The notes under the pieces: generated by a model
The model's input: the letters and a program-made list of their open reading frames with translations, nothing else
The model's database searches: none
Told to the model about the DNA's origin: nothing
Source: Chondrilla cf. caribensis
Lineage: Eukaryota; Porifera; Demospongiae; Chondrillida; Chondrillidae
Direction of reading: 5' to 3'
Length of the DNA: 64,000 nucleotides
Assembly (NCBI GenBank): GCA_964020155.1
Contig: OZ026553.1
Location: 4,227,509-4,291,508 of the forward strand
Shown: piece after piece, positions 22,380 through 34,271 of the stretch
Layout of the letters: each line of letters opens with the position of its first letter
How positions within the stretch are numbered: the stretch's first letter is position 1
Translations under genes and position numbers: made by a program

Positions 22380-22800
22380 CGCAACCGCATGGATTCTTGC
22401 GTAGATGATGCGTCACCGTAGATATTCGTTACGTCATCGACCGCACAAATTTTGTTCTTAGTTTGAGAAAATGGCGACGGCTAGTTCTTCTGTGGTGTGG
22501 ATATATATTCGATACGCATCGAAAGTTTTACTGTTCTTGGACTTTTTGGAGTCGGTTTTCAGGGATGAAGTGCTCCTTGTTGAGTCCCGAAGACATTTAG
22601 ATGTTCGTAGAGGCGGAGAGTTACTGTGCGATGCTACAACGGGAACGAAATGATCAAGATGAAGATAATTATAATATGCCATTGGCTGCATGCCGCTTGT
22701 CACGAAAAGAGCACTGCCCGCGAGAATCGAGCAGGCTTCGGATGGCTCGTATTATGAAATGCGAACATATCCTAGAGGTTTAAACATGAACGGAGGTAAT
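22380..22800 (+). repeat. CpG-rich duplicated unit with short ORF (pair of 54830-55240)
   Basis: A GAGAAAATGG start context opens a 60-codon frame (22471-22653; MATASSSVVWIYIRYASK...) that ends in TGA. A second 60-codon frame overlaps it at 22601-22783. In the paired copy at 54911 the first frame is stopped after ten codons. I cannot assign a product; it may be the first exon of a lost gene. Most CpG dinucleotides present here are TpG or CpA in the pair. Confidence 0.4.
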
Positions 22801-23218
22801 CGGACCTGGATTACGGTAGAATCTATAAATTTTGTAGAGTTTATTGTCCGAAAAGACGTTTAATCGTCGAAAGTACCTGTTAAAGATTCGAAAAAAGTAT
22901 CGGTAAGTGTATATTATGTTGGATACAGTCAATTTTCATCTTAGAAATGTGTTATCAGCTTCCCATGTGTTGGAGTATCTATGGTTCCAACAGTACCTAT
23001 ATATATATATAAACAGCCATACACTTTTCAAATACTGTTTGCAAAAGTGTACATGTATTTCTGTTTTAATCATAATTTGCTCACTGACAAAGCACTATGT
23101 ATATCAAATTTATGCGTTAAAATTAAAATACATAATGTGAAGACCTTTACGGTATATTCTCCACGTCATGACTGAAAACTATAATACGTGCATGTATTTA
23201 TATCCACACACGAACAAA

Positions 23219-23219
23219 A

Positions 23220-23253
<34 letters not shown>
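23219..23253. repeat. (CA)n microsatellite
   Basis: Short CA tract upstream of an R1 copy. Confidence 0.9.
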
Positions 23254-23254
<1 letters not shown>

Positions 23255-23269
23255 CACGTACGCACATTG

Positions 23270-23800
23270 AGTGTACAGATGCATGTGTTACTATTGTAAC
23301 TGCCATTTCAACCTATTGCATACATCACTCCAGAGTGATCCTATCATTCATGCATTCACCAATTATATACAAAGGAAGGCACACAGTGTACATACACTTC
23401 TAATACAATGCTATTATATTGTCCATTGGGAACTAGTAGTAATAATAATTGCTATGTCACCCTGTCTCAGGACCCATTGTAGGAAAGAAGCTCACTTGAG
23501 CATAAAGTTCTCCGATGATTCTGACTATTAATATTTCACTAGCACAATGACCTGTGACCACAAAAACAATTGCTATTTTTGTCATAGTGCTTGTTTATGG
23601 GATATATTTTGATTACCATCCATATAGTGACATTAAAGGTATTCTACCATGATGGTGATACCTGTGCATATTTCATGTCGGGGTCTTAAATTTCAAAAGT
23701 GATTTGTTGTATGTTTCGAAGTTCACAGTGGATGCATGGTACCCTTTACCACAATATCAATGTTGCACTTACAATTTTGACATATGCAATTACTTGAAAA
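23270..23800 (+). repeat. R1 copy
   Basis: The X-box is changed to GTTACTATTGTAAC at 23288. The 86-codon frame is open at 23271-23531. Confidence 0.85.
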
Positions 23801-24039
23801 ATTTCATGCCAAAAATTAGAAAAAACAAACAGTTATGCATTTCTCTAATACTGATCACAAAAGTGTATTTCCATTAATCATAAGTTGTTCTCATGTGTAC
23901 TTGTGTGTACCCCCATATCACTTTTGTGCCTACACGTTGAGGTATACGTACAGAAGGACAGGATTACTCGCAAGGTTTCATGTCAAAATTAGCAAATTAT
24001 AATAAAACAAACAGTCCTACACTTCTCTAATACTAACAC

Positions 24040-24420
24040 GTACATGCGCTGCGTGCACACACACACACATGCACATGCATATTATGTGTACTTATACATG
24101 TGTTACTAATGGAACCATACTTTCAATCTAACACATGCAACACTCCAAAGTGGTCCTATCGGATGCAGTCATCAATAACAAAAAGAAGGCTTACGGTGTA
24201 CATACACTTCCAATACAATGCTACTATCATTCTGGTGTGTACGTAGTGTATTTGTCATGGTCAACCTGACTACTTCAATTATCCACCATACACCAGCTGT
24301 TATATACTTCAGGTTATTATATTAGGGTCTGTGTGTTCTGGAGCTCCGCCGCACCGTACCACATTATGATTCAAATTATCTTATTTTTTGCTGACTTTAA
24401 CCCTTCAGTCTCATTTTATA
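24040..24420 (+). repeat. R1b subfamily copy
   Basis: Resembles R1 in AACACTCCAAAGTGGTCCTATC and ACGGTGTACATACACTTCC but is shorter and more diverged. Flows into a GAGCTCCGCCGCACC-containing segment. Confidence 0.55.
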
Positions 24421-24469
24421 AACCTTCCTACAGGTGTATACATAATATCATTCATCGTTGTCATTTTGT

Positions 24470-24899
24470 ATATTTCGTCATAGTCAACCTGACTACTTCA
24501 CTTGTCCGCAGTGTGTGCACCATTATACACTATTTACTAGCTGTCTTAAACTTTCATGCATTCCATTGGATCAGATATCATTGTGATTAAATGATTAATA
24601 ACTCTTGGCAATCAACACAATAATTATCAGTGCCAATAATTTCCAAAGATAAGCAGCTAAAAAACTGGAGAAGCTACACTACATGGTTTGGGCTAAATGC
24701 TTGGATGAAGATTAATTGAGATTACTATGCTATGTTATGTTAGCTGCTTGCAGTTAATCTGCGTGACAGAATCCTTAGTTCCAAGAGCAGCCTGACATCG
24801 GTTTTCTAGCCTCATTTACTGCATAGAGAAAATTATTTTTCACAAAATGAGTGTGATTCATTAATATTGACAGACTCTGTATGTGTACTAAGAATGTTC
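24470..24899 (-). repeat. R4 flank of gene 6
   Basis: Standard R4 order with one extra TATGTTA at about 24730. Confidence 0.75.
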
Positions 24900-25208
24900 T
24901 CACCATGGGAAACATCTTGCAGTGATAAAATCCTCTACAGACAAAGCATTTGCCTGTGTGCAACAGTTTCCACTTGTTCCCACTACTCTTCCTCGACAAT
25001 TTGCCTCAGACCAGCATAGAACTGAAAATAGTATTAGATCACATCTTATTCACCTTTACCATTCAACAGATATATGTAACCATCACAGAGAAGAATGACA
25101 CATCTGTATGAAGCTATACAATACCGACTACTTACATGGGCGAGCCTGAGCCTGATAAGCAATGGCTCCAAGAACCAACAGAAGCAAAAGGACTCCTTTT
25201 CCGAACAT
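24900..25208 (-). CDS. Secreted cysteine-rich peptide, gene 6 (subfamily B)
   Basis: Exon 1 is 25136-25208, the intron 25022-25135 (114 bp) and exon 2 is 24900-25021, giving 64 residues. The leader differs from the consensus only at position 9 (Leu). The mature part shows FLCWSEANCRGRVVG, N-C-C, VEDF and a C-F-P-W end. It has Trp where others have Tyr or Phe after the first Cys. Gene 7 starts divergently 267 bp away, so the 25209-25475 interval could act as a shared promoter. Confidence 0.82.
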
Positions 25209-25306
25209 TTCAGATCACCTCAAGTTGTTGAATCAAACGAGACTGTCACAGTTGTTCCCACCAAAGAACTCACAGAATGAATGAACAAGTGGAGCTCTGT
25301 AGCTCT

Positions 25307-25375
25307 CTTTTATAGCTACTGGTAGCATGTGATATTCATGCTCGTAATACACCCACGCATATTTATTCATTGAGT
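25307..25375 (-). promoter_or_regulatory. TATA promoter of gene 6, possibly bidirectional
   Basis: TATAAAAG at 25314-25307 on the minus strand. This is the only TATA block between genes 6 and 7. Confidence 0.6.
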
Positions 25376-25475
25376 AACACTTATTAACTTTACTCAATTC
25401 ACCCTAATACAGGGAATATTTACAGATGGATCTTTGACAATGTGTTCAACTAATAAATTGTACAGGTGATCTGAA

Positions 25476-25791
25476 ATGTTTGGAAAAAGAGTCCTCTTGG
25501 TTTTGTTGGTTCTTGGAGCCATTGCTTATCAGGCTGTGGCTGTGCAATGTAAGTAGTAATTATTTTATAGCTTCATGCAGATGTGTGATTCTTCTCTGTG
25601 ATTGATACAAATATCTCTTGAACGGTAAAGGTGCATCAGATGTGAACTTGTATATTATACTATTTTCAGTTGTATGCTACTCGAAGACAAAATGTCAAGG
25701 AAGAGTAGTGACAATAGGTAGATTCTGTTGTAAACATCCAGATTCGGTGTCTGTAAGGGATGTTAACATCGGTTGGTGTTACCCATGGTGA
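25476..25791 (+). CDS. Secreted cysteine-rich peptide, gene 7 (subfamily B), lacks own promoter and 5' UTR
   Basis: Exon 1 is 25476-25548, the intron 25549-25669 (121 bp) and exon 2 is 25670-25791, giving 64 residues. The leader starts MFGKRVLLVLLVLGA and ends AVAVQ. The mature part matches gene 5 closely (CYSKTKC, GRVV, FCC, C-Y-P-W). Family homology upstream stops at GGTGATCTGAA, ten bases before the ATG. Beyond it lies upstream-flank sequence belonging to gene 6. Splice sites and all five cysteines are intact. Confidence 0.72.
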
Positions 25792-25794
25792 GAA

Positions 25795-26260
25795 CATTCT
25801 TAGTACACATATGGAGTTTGTCTAAATCACACTCAGTTTGTGAAAAATAATTAAAATTTCTCTATAATAGCTATAGTAAATGGGGCTAGTAATCTGATGT
25901 CAGGCTAGTCTTGGAAATAAGGATTCTGTCACACAGATTAACTTCCAGCAGCTGACATATTAATCTCAAATAAACCATTTCGCCCAAACCATGTAGTGTA
26001 TACGTAGTTTCTTCAGTTTTTGTAGCTGCTTATAATAGGAAATTATACTTTCTGATAATTATGGTGTTGATTGCCAAGAGTTATTAATCATTAATGTTAT
26101 TCACAATGATGTCTGATTTGATCGAGTGCATGAAAGTTTAAGACAGCTAGTAAATAGTGTATAATGGTGCACACACTGGAGATAAGTGAAGTAGTCAGGT
26201 TGCATGGCCAATGTACAATAATTTGAATCCCTGTGGGGTACAGTGTGGTGGAACTCTAGA
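25795..26260 (+). repeat. R4 flank of gene 7
   Basis: Ends at CAGGTTGCATGGCCAATG, after which the order of the gene 5 flank is disrupted. Confidence 0.7.
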
Positions 26261-26264
26261 ACAC

Positions 26265-26520
26265 TTTTGGCCCTAATATAATAACATGAAGTATACAACA
26301 GCTGGTGAATAGTGTATAATGGTGCACTCACTGTGGATAAGTAAAGTAGTCAGGTTGACCAGGAGGAATACACTAATGATAATAGCATCATATGGGAAGT
26401 GTATGTACACTGTGTGCCTTACTTTTGTAATTGGTGGATGCATCAGATAGGACCACTCTGGAGTGTTGCATGTGTTGTTATATAGGTTGAAAGTATGGCT
26501 CCAATAGTAATACATGTATA
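26265..26520 (-). repeat. R1b copy, minus orientation (pair of 47800-48040)
   Basis: Contains GGTTGACCAGGAGGAATACAC and GTTGAAAGTATGGCTCCAATAG. Marks the left boundary of the second segmental duplication. Confidence 0.65.
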
Positions 26521-26529
26521 TGTATGCAT

Positions 26530-26530
26530 A

Positions 26531-26583
<53 letters not shown>

Positions 26584-26599
26584 GTGTGTGATGTGTGTG

Positions 26600-26646
<47 letters not shown>

Positions 26647-26662
26647 GTGTGTGATGTGTGTG

Positions 26663-26725
<63 letters not shown>
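26530..26725. repeat. (GT)n with duplicated interruption
   Basis: Two copies of the interruption TTGTGTGTGATGTGTGTGATG sit about 63 bp apart inside GT tracts, so a GT-containing unit was itself duplicated. Confidence 0.9.
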
Positions 26726-26726
<1 letters not shown>

Positions 26727-26764
26727 ATGTTATTATTAGAGAGGTGTAGGACTATTTGCTAATA

Positions 26765-27160
26765 TTGGCATGGAAGGATACCATGCATCTACTGTGAACA
26801 TGGAAACATGCAACAAATCACTTTTGAAATTCAAGACCCTGATAGGAAATATGTACAGGTATAACCATTATGGTAGTATACCTTTAATGTCACTATATGG
26901 ATGGTAATCAAAACATATATCCTATAAACGAGCACCACACATGACAGAAATAGCATTTTTGTGGTCACAGTCAATAGTCAGAATCATCGGAGAAGTTTAT
27001 GCTCAAATGAGCTTCTTTCCTACAATGGGTCCTGAGACAGGGTGACATTGTAATTATTATTACTACTAGTTCCCAATGGACAATATAATAGCATTGTTAC
27101 AGTATTAGAAGTGTACGTATGTACACTGTGTGCCTTCCTTTGTAAATAATTGGTGAATAC
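26765..27160 (-). repeat. R1 copy, minus orientation, internally deleted
   Basis: Lacks the AGGTCATTGTGCTAGTGAAATAT segment present at 48400-48430. Confidence 0.8.
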
Positions 27161-27224
27161 ATGTGTGATAGGGTGTTACAAATAACAGGACGATGCAACT
27201 TGTGATAGGCATGTGACTGATAAC

Positions 27225-27230
<6 letters not shown>

Positions 27231-27283
<53 letters not shown>
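27231..27283. repeat. (GT)n microsatellite
   Basis: Pairs with 48747-48809. Confidence 0.95.
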
Positions 27284-27284
<1 letters not shown>

Positions 27285-27286
<2 letters not shown>

Positions 27287-28130
27287 GGTTTACAGTCATG
27301 ACATGGAGTACATATATATAGATGCTTACATTAATATGTACTTGTGTCATGGGAGTGGTTCATAATACCTCTACAACACACTTGCAGTCAAGTCATTAAC
27401 AATTTACCACCCTTTCTATTGACTGATCAGACCAATTTCCTGTCACCAACAAGACCAGCAACAGCAAACAGTGTTGATGCTGATGATGTTGTACACATTT
27501 ATTGTTGTGCACAGCTTGTTAATTGCACACATATGTCTTGATAACAGGCACAGTTTACTGCTGTACAAAGTTTGTGCAGTGCACCTGTATGTTTACTGTA
27601 TACACATATATATACTACACATACAAGTTGTTAAATTCAACAAAATAATAAGTTGAATCCTAGTGTGGAACAGTGTGGTGGAACCTAAAGTACAATACAG
27701 CTCGGGAATGTTGCATGTGTTAGATTGAAAGTATGGTTCCAGTAGTAACACATGTATATGTATGCATAATGTATGCATGTGCATGTGTGGGAGTTGTGTG
27801 TGTAGTGTAGGAATGTGTACGTGTTTTGATTTGCTAATTTGTAGCATGAAACCTTGCAAGTAATCATAACATGTCTTTATGTATATCTCAACTTGTAAAT
27901 ACAATAATCATAAAGTATAATATGCATCACATGAACTTGGAAACATGCAAAACACTGAAATCTAAGACCAGTCAGAATCATCGGAGAACTTTTTCCTGTA
28001 GTGGGTCTTAAAACAGAGTTACATTGAAATTACTATTACTACTAGTTCCCAATGGACATTATAATAGCATTGTATTAGAAGTGTATGTACACTGAGTGCC
28101 TTACTTTAAATTTGTAGTTCAGTGTCTATG
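27285..28130. repeat. Duplicated non-coding block (pair of 48810-49570)
   Basis: Contains CTTGCAGTCAAGTCATTAAC, ATTGTTGTGCACAGCTTG and an R1 scrap at 27965-28110. The pair lacks about 60 bp that are present here around 27780-27840. Confidence 0.65.
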
Positions 28131-28189
28131 ATGCACGTGATCACCGTCCACGCAAAAATGGTAATATTCGTGCTATGTGAACATTTGAG

Positions 28190-28936
28190 CACGGTGGATT
28201 ATGAACTTTCGTCTGTTTTTGGGGAATTTGCGGTTATAGGTGAATATGTTCAAAATACATTTATCTAACCTTTCGTGGTATAACCGCCATGAATTGCATC
28301 TTTTTGTGCCAAAAATATTGAATTTTAAAAATGCATATATACAACTGGAAAGATGCCATTATTGTAATATTATTACAGAGCAATGAATGTCATTAGAGTT
28401 CGCTTTGACCATAGATATTCAACTAGGACGGTGACGTCACAAGTCATGTGACTAACACCCTAGGTACTGGATTGGAAACGGAAGTAAACAAGCTGCACCA
28501 CTGTCAAGTAAAATTATAATTTATACTGGCCGGTAATACAATCGTTACAATAATAATAATAATAATATTATAATGTCATTAGCTGTCTGCTGTGTCATGA
28601 GGCTATACTGTTGTTGGCTCATGAATGATCAACTTTTCTCCAAATTAACTTTGTTAAAGCATTTATATTCTTCCATCTTGTCCCAACGAAATGCAAATTG
28701 TCTACATTTGGCGAAGACTTCAACGATCTCGTGGAAAACTGCCGAACACTCTGACATGTTATCCAGATGACAAGCGATCATTGTGTCATTCAATGCTCAA
28801 TCCCTTGTCTTCTAAAAGATGCTGAACCAGAGGAGTTTGGATCCTTAATGAGTGTAGATAAATCCTGGCTGCTAATCGAATATCAATGCTTTGACACACT
28901 GTTTGTGTCATGTGACAGTTAGTGTGTGTATGTGCA

Positions 28937-28950
<14 letters not shown>
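28190..28950 (+). pseudogene. Duplicated gene fragment, copy 1: possible Roco/NLR-type C-terminal piece
   Basis: A frame at about 28750-28920 reads HCVIQCSIPCLLKDAEPEEF, then SWLLIEYQCFDTLFV. This is loosely like the F-x-P-C-x-L ... P-L-L-I-x-F/Y-x-C segment of COR-type regions in invertebrate death-domain proteins. Immediately upstream the same frame reads FGEDFNDLVENC but is cut by one TGA. The copy at 49560-50390 carries the same TGA. The resemblance is from memory of family style, not alignment. It may be non-coding. Confidence 0.25.
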
Positions 28951-28975
<25 letters not shown>

Positions 28976-29005
28976 ATGTGTGTGTGTGTATGTGTGTGTG
29001 TGGTT
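28940..29005. repeat. (GT)n microsatellite
   Basis: GT with GTGCATG and GTATG interruptions. The paired locus at 50400-50440 is shorter. Confidence 0.9.
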
Positions 29006-29159
29006 GTGTTCGTGTGTGGATATTAATACATGTACGTATGTATTATAGTTGTTAGTCATGATGTGGAGTAGTAAAGGTGTTCACATTATGTATTATTAAT
29101 TTTAATGCTTAAGTTTGGTATGCATTGTCCTTTATGCTATTTTTCAAATTGAAATTACT

Positions 29160-29275
29160 TTTACTTGCTCTCTTCCAGTTGAATGTTGTAAGGGTCCCAG
29201 GCATGGTTGATGGTCCAGGAACAGGATAGCCCACGGATAGATGTAACTAGAGGAAGCCATTTTTTGCTGCTACAT
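29160..29275 (+). pseudogene. Exon-like segment after TTGCTCTCTTCCAG, copy 1
   Basis: Same segment as 50590-50740 (RVPGMVDGPGTG). Here a TAG replaces the Trp codon (GGATAG), so the frame is closed. Confidence 0.35.
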
Positions 29276-30720
29276 TGTGATTCATATGGAAAAGTTTCTA
29301 ACAATATGGAATGGTTTCTAACAATGTGTGGTGAAGATTTTTTTACGAAGTAGTGGCAATTCTTTCAGAATTTAAAGTTTCCTGAAGTATTTTTTAGGAT
29401 ACTATATTGTTTTCATTTCGACTTCCGGTATGTAACGCTCGTCCGATATATATTATATAGATATATATATAATATGTGTTCCTACGCGTAACCGCAACAA
29501 TGAATTTATATTAGAATTTATATTGCGCGAAATAAAGATGGCCGATTTCGAACGCTAACAATTTTGAAATTGGGCTAGAATTCGTGCGCTGAAGCTCCGC
29601 CGAACGTAATAACTTCAGCGAAGGTTCTTCTAAACCTAACAAAGACGCCAAGTAATTCGAGTGCGGGGGGGCGGCAGCCCCACGAGTTTTTAAACTCGAA
29701 TTACTTGTTTGTAAAGATAAACCAATTACAGCATGTTTGCACGGGAGTAATAACTTTGCCGACCTCCCACTCTGGCACTACACACCACACCCTCTGCTCT
29801 GGGATCTGTAAACTGTATTGCTCTTATGCATGCTGTACATGTGAACATGCTGTGACTATTACAGTACAGAGTGGTGAAACTTCATAAACCTCTGCCTTTG
29901 GCCCTCATGAAATTATGTGACTATTTTAAGTTTCAGGTAGCTAAGAGCCTGAAAGGGTGTGTATAAACCCAACAAACGTATATACCTATGTATGGGCCTA
30001 TATACATCAGCAAATATTATGCCTAAAATGTACATACAAAGGACACCAATATAATTCAGAAAGAGCCATCCCCTTTTAACAGAGAGATCAAAACACTCCC
30101 CACAACATACAGAACACTCTTTGAATTATTCCACTATTCCCACCAGACTTAATATTATTTATTGCATCACTTAATATTATTCATACATCACCCACTCATC
30201 ACAACTGTCACACACTGGTATTGCAATGTACACACTCCATGTAGACATATGCATACCACAGTCTAGCTCCCGAAACATTTGGTGCAATAAAAATTTCTAT
30301 GGCTACAGATTTCCATTGAACTGATCCACAAGATGTTACCTAGCCAAGCAACCCTCTTTTCATGTACATACAAACACATCAGCATTCTCATAATATATAA
30401 TATTATTAATATTTACAAATGGAACTTTTTGTCCAACAAATAAATTGTACATGTTCTTTAAACAAACTGTGCACAACAAATATTGTGCATGTATGGGCCT
30501 GTATACGTACATCTGCAAATATATATGCATAAGATGTACATGCAAACACATCAGCATTCTTCCTGTACAGGTACATGTTGTTCAACAGAACTCTGTCCAA
30601 TGATGGTGATATCAATCTCAAGAGGTCAGGTGAGGGAGGGTACGAAGATGGCCTCCCTTTGTTGGCTGGTAAACTAGTAGAACAGAAAGACATACCATAT
30701 CCTCCTGTGTGTACCAAAGG
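29276..30720. other. Long region without recognisable gene
   Basis: Includes an AT-rich palindromic stretch at 29445-29475 and the TTCGAGT hairpin at 29648-29706. There are two copies of a segment with CAAACACATCAGCATTCT (30363 and 30544) about 180 bp apart. No exon, RNA gene or intact element is supported. Confidence 0.6.
29648..29706. repeat. Hairpin: CAAGTAATTCGAGT inverted repeat
   Basis: CAAGTAATTCGAGT and ACTCGAATTACTTG flank a G-rich loop (GCGGGGGGGCGGCAGCCCC). Probably a miniature element or its end. Confidence 0.6.
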
Positions 30721-31029
30721 GTGTATGTACTGAACACATCAATGTACATAGTTGAGTTGGTGTAATGGATGATTGGAAACAGTAGTGGGACAGGTAGTCT
30801 TTATGTACTAGAGGTGCTTTTGTGTACAGTGGTTGAGTTAATGTATTGAATGGCTCTATAGTGGTCACTTGGAAAGGTGTGTCTTTATTATGGAGGTGAT
30901 CACCTGAATATTGTGTTTATGTACAGATAAACTAAATGTACCAGTGTGTCTTTAACCCTTCAACACATCCTTCATCAACATCTCTGTAAACCCTTAAGAT
31001 TGGTTCACTGTTTGGAGCAGTGGACAGTA

Positions 31030-31262
31030 TTGTGTGGATACTGCCACCATGAGTGTCAACTTCCTACAGGAAGTGGAGACTACCTGCTTCCTGTTATCAT
31101 CTGCTCACACATCCTATAGTAACCTCATGGATACAGCATACGGTATACTATCACCTTGGAATGCAAGTGTCAACCATGTTGGCAGAGTGGAGGATGCCAA
31201 TCCAACAACTTGTCAGAGTGGGTGAAGATCAGGAATGCTAGAGAACCCAGTACAATGCAGGT
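31030..31262 (+). pseudogene. Exon-family E copy 4
   Basis: The frame is open from MSVNFLQEVETTCFLLSSAH to NHVGRVEDAN. A one-base deletion (CCAATCCAACAACTTG) then shifts the frame, so the end is broken. GTGGGTGG repeats, not GT, follow the donor. Confidence 0.45.
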
Positions 31263-31299
31263 TTGTGGGTGGGTGGGTGTGTGGGTGTGTGTATGCATG

Positions 31300-31400
31300 A
31301 ATGAATAATTGGTGAATGCATGAATGATAGGATCACTCTGGAGTGATGCATGTGATAAGTCGAAAGTACAGTCACCATAGTAACACATGCATATGTACAC
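31300..31400 (-). repeat. R1 5' fragment, minus orientation
   Basis: ATTGGTGAATGCATGAATGATAGG to an X-box variant GTCACCATAGTAAC. Joins R3 at TTTTGTCACTAGTCCACTC. Confidence 0.7.
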
Positions 31401-31404
31401 TTTT

Positions 31405-32075
31405 GTCACTAGTCCACTCTGTAGCCAAGTCTATCTAAAGCCTGATCTCTTTGTTTTAATGTTGATTATTATTGTACACTTTTTGATTGCCTTTGCAATA
31501 AGCTACAAGGAATTTACTGGACAGATAGCGACTATATCAATCAATCAATCAATCAATCATTATTAATGTGCCACGTGCATAACAAAACACTAGGACAGAC
31601 AGTCCTATGAGGCACACATCATAATATATCAACAAAGAAAAATCAGATCAACACATGTACATAACATTATAAGTCATCGTTCAGGCTGGAATCAGTTAAA
31701 ACGTGTAATCCACATCTTTGAGATGATCTTGAGAATTGGAAGATGCTTACATCCTTCGTCTAGAATGATAAATAACTTCTCATCATTGGTCAATAATTCT
31801 AAATTTGGATATACCCTTGTCAGTGACTTAAATAGGTCTGCCCGTTCGTCTTCCCATCTCTCGCACTCCAGCAGCCAATGTTGCACATCTTCCACCTTCC
31901 CTGTATCACATTCCCCACATGTTCTCTCCTCTCTCCCAAGTCCCCTCCATCTTCCACACTCAATCCTATTATATATAATGGTGTATGAAACAAAGTTTAT
32001 TGGGAGTCGGTAGGGTCTCTAGATCTCGAGAAGTAGCTACCTTTTTGTGTCCGAGTAGAGGCAGTGTCTGATAAT
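31405..32075 (+). repeat. R3 copy interrupted by a LINE fragment
   Basis: R3 runs from CACTAGTCCACTCTGTAGCC to GACAGATAGCGACTATAT (31538). It resumes at about 31969 (TATATATAATGGTGTATG) and continues to GAGTAGAGGCAGTGTCTGATA. The uninterrupted equivalent is 41090-41320. Confidence 0.8.
31539..31968 (-). mobile_element. Non-LTR retrotransposon (LINE) 3' end, 5'-truncated
   Basis: On the minus strand a frame runs from RIECGRWRG, through CGECDTGKVEDVQHWLLEC and ERWEDERADLF, to WITRFN-stop at 31692. The C-x2-C ... H-x4-C arrangement with VEDVQHWLLEC is the characteristic end of many LINE reverse-transcriptase polyproteins. About 130 bp of 3' UTR follow, ending in (TGAT)n at 31540-31563, as expected of a 3' simple-repeat tail. 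Comparison with 41200-41225 shows the unoccupied site. It is a dead-on-arrival copy lacking the RT core and endonuclease. Confidence 0.8.
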
Positions 32076-32085
32076 ATGTGTCTTA

Positions 32086-32090
<5 letters not shown>

Positions 32091-32169
<79 letters not shown>

Positions 32170-32171
32170 AT
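32091..32171. repeat. (CA)n microsatellite
   Basis: Between R3 and R1 in plus order. Confidence 0.95.
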
Positions 32172-32199
32172 GCACACACAACCACACTTGCATACATTA

Positions 32200-33150
32200 T
32201 GCGTATACATATATTATGTATGTGTGATACTATGGTACCTGTCCTTTCAACCTCTCAATCCTTTTATTGTATTCATAAATAATATAATATACACATACAT
32301 ATGTATACAAACACCGCACCCAGACACACATTCATGCACACATGCATGTGCACACACTAACACATACACACATTGCATGTACATATGCATGTGTTACTAT
32401 GGTAACTGTACTTTTGACTTATCACATGCATCACTCCAGAGTAATCCTATCATTCATGCATTCACCAATTATATACAAAGGAAGGCACACAGTGTACATA
32501 CACTTCTAATACAATGCTATTATATTGTCCATTGGGAGCTAGTAGTAATAATAATTGCAATGTCACCCTGTCTCAGGACCCGTTGTAGGAAAGAAGCTCA
32601 CTTGAGCATAAAGTTCTCCGATGATTCTGACTATTAATATTTCACTAGCACAATGGCCTGTGACCACAGAAAATGCTATTTTTGTCATTGTGCTCATTTA
32701 TGAGATATGTTTTGATTACCATCCATATGACGACATAAATTGTATGCTACCATGGTGGTGACATCTGTGCATAATATTTCATGTAGGGGTCTTAAATTTC
32801 AAAAGTTATTTGGTGTGTGTTTTCCAATTGCAAGTTCACAGTGGATGATACATGGTATCCTTTACCACCATAAATATGTACATACAACGGAATACCACAT
32901 AGTGAGGGTGGTTTTCACCTGTTAAGAGTGAGGAGTTGATGTTGTACACGGGAATCATGGTCCTCACACTCACATCTCCTTTTACACGACACCCCACACA
33001 GCCAGTATACATGTACTGTGCATAAGACAAGTCGATTAGCCAAAGACAGACATTCTTAATATTAGCCCTTATATAAAGACTGAAGTTAACCCAAATAATT
33101 GCTAAATATATTACTTTCACTGCCACAAAGGTAACCCTTACAGGCCTGCA
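32200..33150 (+). repeat. R1 copy, full length with duplicated leader motif
   Basis: Shows both the upstream GTACTATGGTACCTGTCCTT motif (about 32228) and the related X-box version (32393-32406), about 165 bp apart. The frame is open at 32170-32637. Confidence 0.85.
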
Positions 33151-33419
33151 GGTAAGAGTGGAGTGTAGGGTTTATGCAGAACACCCCCTCCTCGAATAGA
33201 CTATTAGATCTTGAATTCCAACCTTTCCTAATAATTCTACGTATGTATGTCTTGCAGTGTAGCGTATCGAAGGCCAAAAGCTGAGTATTCCACAATTCCA
33301 CCACTCTGTGCTACACTATGTTTGACTTGCATTCTTTGTTACGTAAATTGGACTCTTCGGTCTCCTATAAAGATCTGCCTACAGTAATTATACAGTTTCT
33401 CATTCTCATATTGTACATT

Positions 33420-33872
33420 TCTTCATAGTCGACCTGACTACTTCACTTATCTGCAGTGTGTGCACCATTATACACTATTTACTAGCTGTCTTAAACTTTC
33501 ATGCACTTGATCAAATCAGACATCATTGTGATTAAATGATTAATAGCTCTTGGCGATCAACACCAAAATTATAAGTAAGTATAATTTCCTATTATAAGCA
33601 GCTACAAAAACTGAAGAAGCTAAACTACACTACATGGTTTGGACTAAATAGTTATTCTTAGATGAAGTTTATTTGATATTACTATGCTATTGTTTGCTGC
33701 TTGCAGTTAATCTGTATGATGTAATTGTTAGTTCCAAGAGCAGTCTGACATCGGTTATTTTCTGTTCAAGAGACTACATAGAGAAGATTAAAATTTATAC
33801 AGTCTGAGAGTGTGAATCATTGAGAAGTTTGAAATGTGTAACGGACTCCACATGTGTGTACTGAGAATATCC
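33420..33872 (-). repeat. R4 flank of gene 8
   Basis: Standard R4. CTAAACTACACTACATGG carries a small duplication. Confidence 0.75.
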
Positions 33873-34173
33873 TCACCAGGTGAGACATGATCCACCACCA
33901 ACATCCTGTTCGGAGAGATAATCTTGGCCCTCTTCACAACACCCAAACTCCTCAATCTCAAAAGGTCCTTCACAATCTAGCTCATAGTAGCATCGATCTA
34001 AAAAAGGGTAAGTTCACATCTTATTCATCTTGGCTGTTATGTAACCATCACAGAGAAGAATCACACATCTGAATGAAGCTATACAATACTGACTACTTAC
34101 ATGGCCAAGCCTGAGCCTGATAAGCAATGGCTCCAAGAACCAACAGAACCAAGAGGACTCCTTTTCCAAACAT
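33873..34173 (-). CDS. Secreted cysteine-rich peptide, gene 8 (subfamily A)
   Basis: Exon 1 is 34101-34173, the intron 33998-34100 (103 bp) and exon 2 is 33873-33997 (125 nt), giving 65 residues. The leader is the family consensus, ending QAQAWP. The mature part has RCYYELDCEG, I-E-E-F-G-C-C, an acidic 16-residue loop with LSEQD, and ends C-L-T-W. The net charge looks strongly acidic, unlike genes 4 and 5. The promoter and splice sites are intact. Confidence 0.82.
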
Positions 34174-34271
34174 TTCAGATCACCTCAACTTATTGAATCA
34201 AACGAGACTGTCACAGTTGTTCCCACCAAAGAACTCACAGAATGAATAAACAAGAGGAGCTCTGTAGCTCT

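Noticed and set aside
31692..31895. Treating the VEDVQHWLLEC ORF as a host gene
   Set aside because: The motif order, the TGAT tail and the empty site show that it is a LINE tail.
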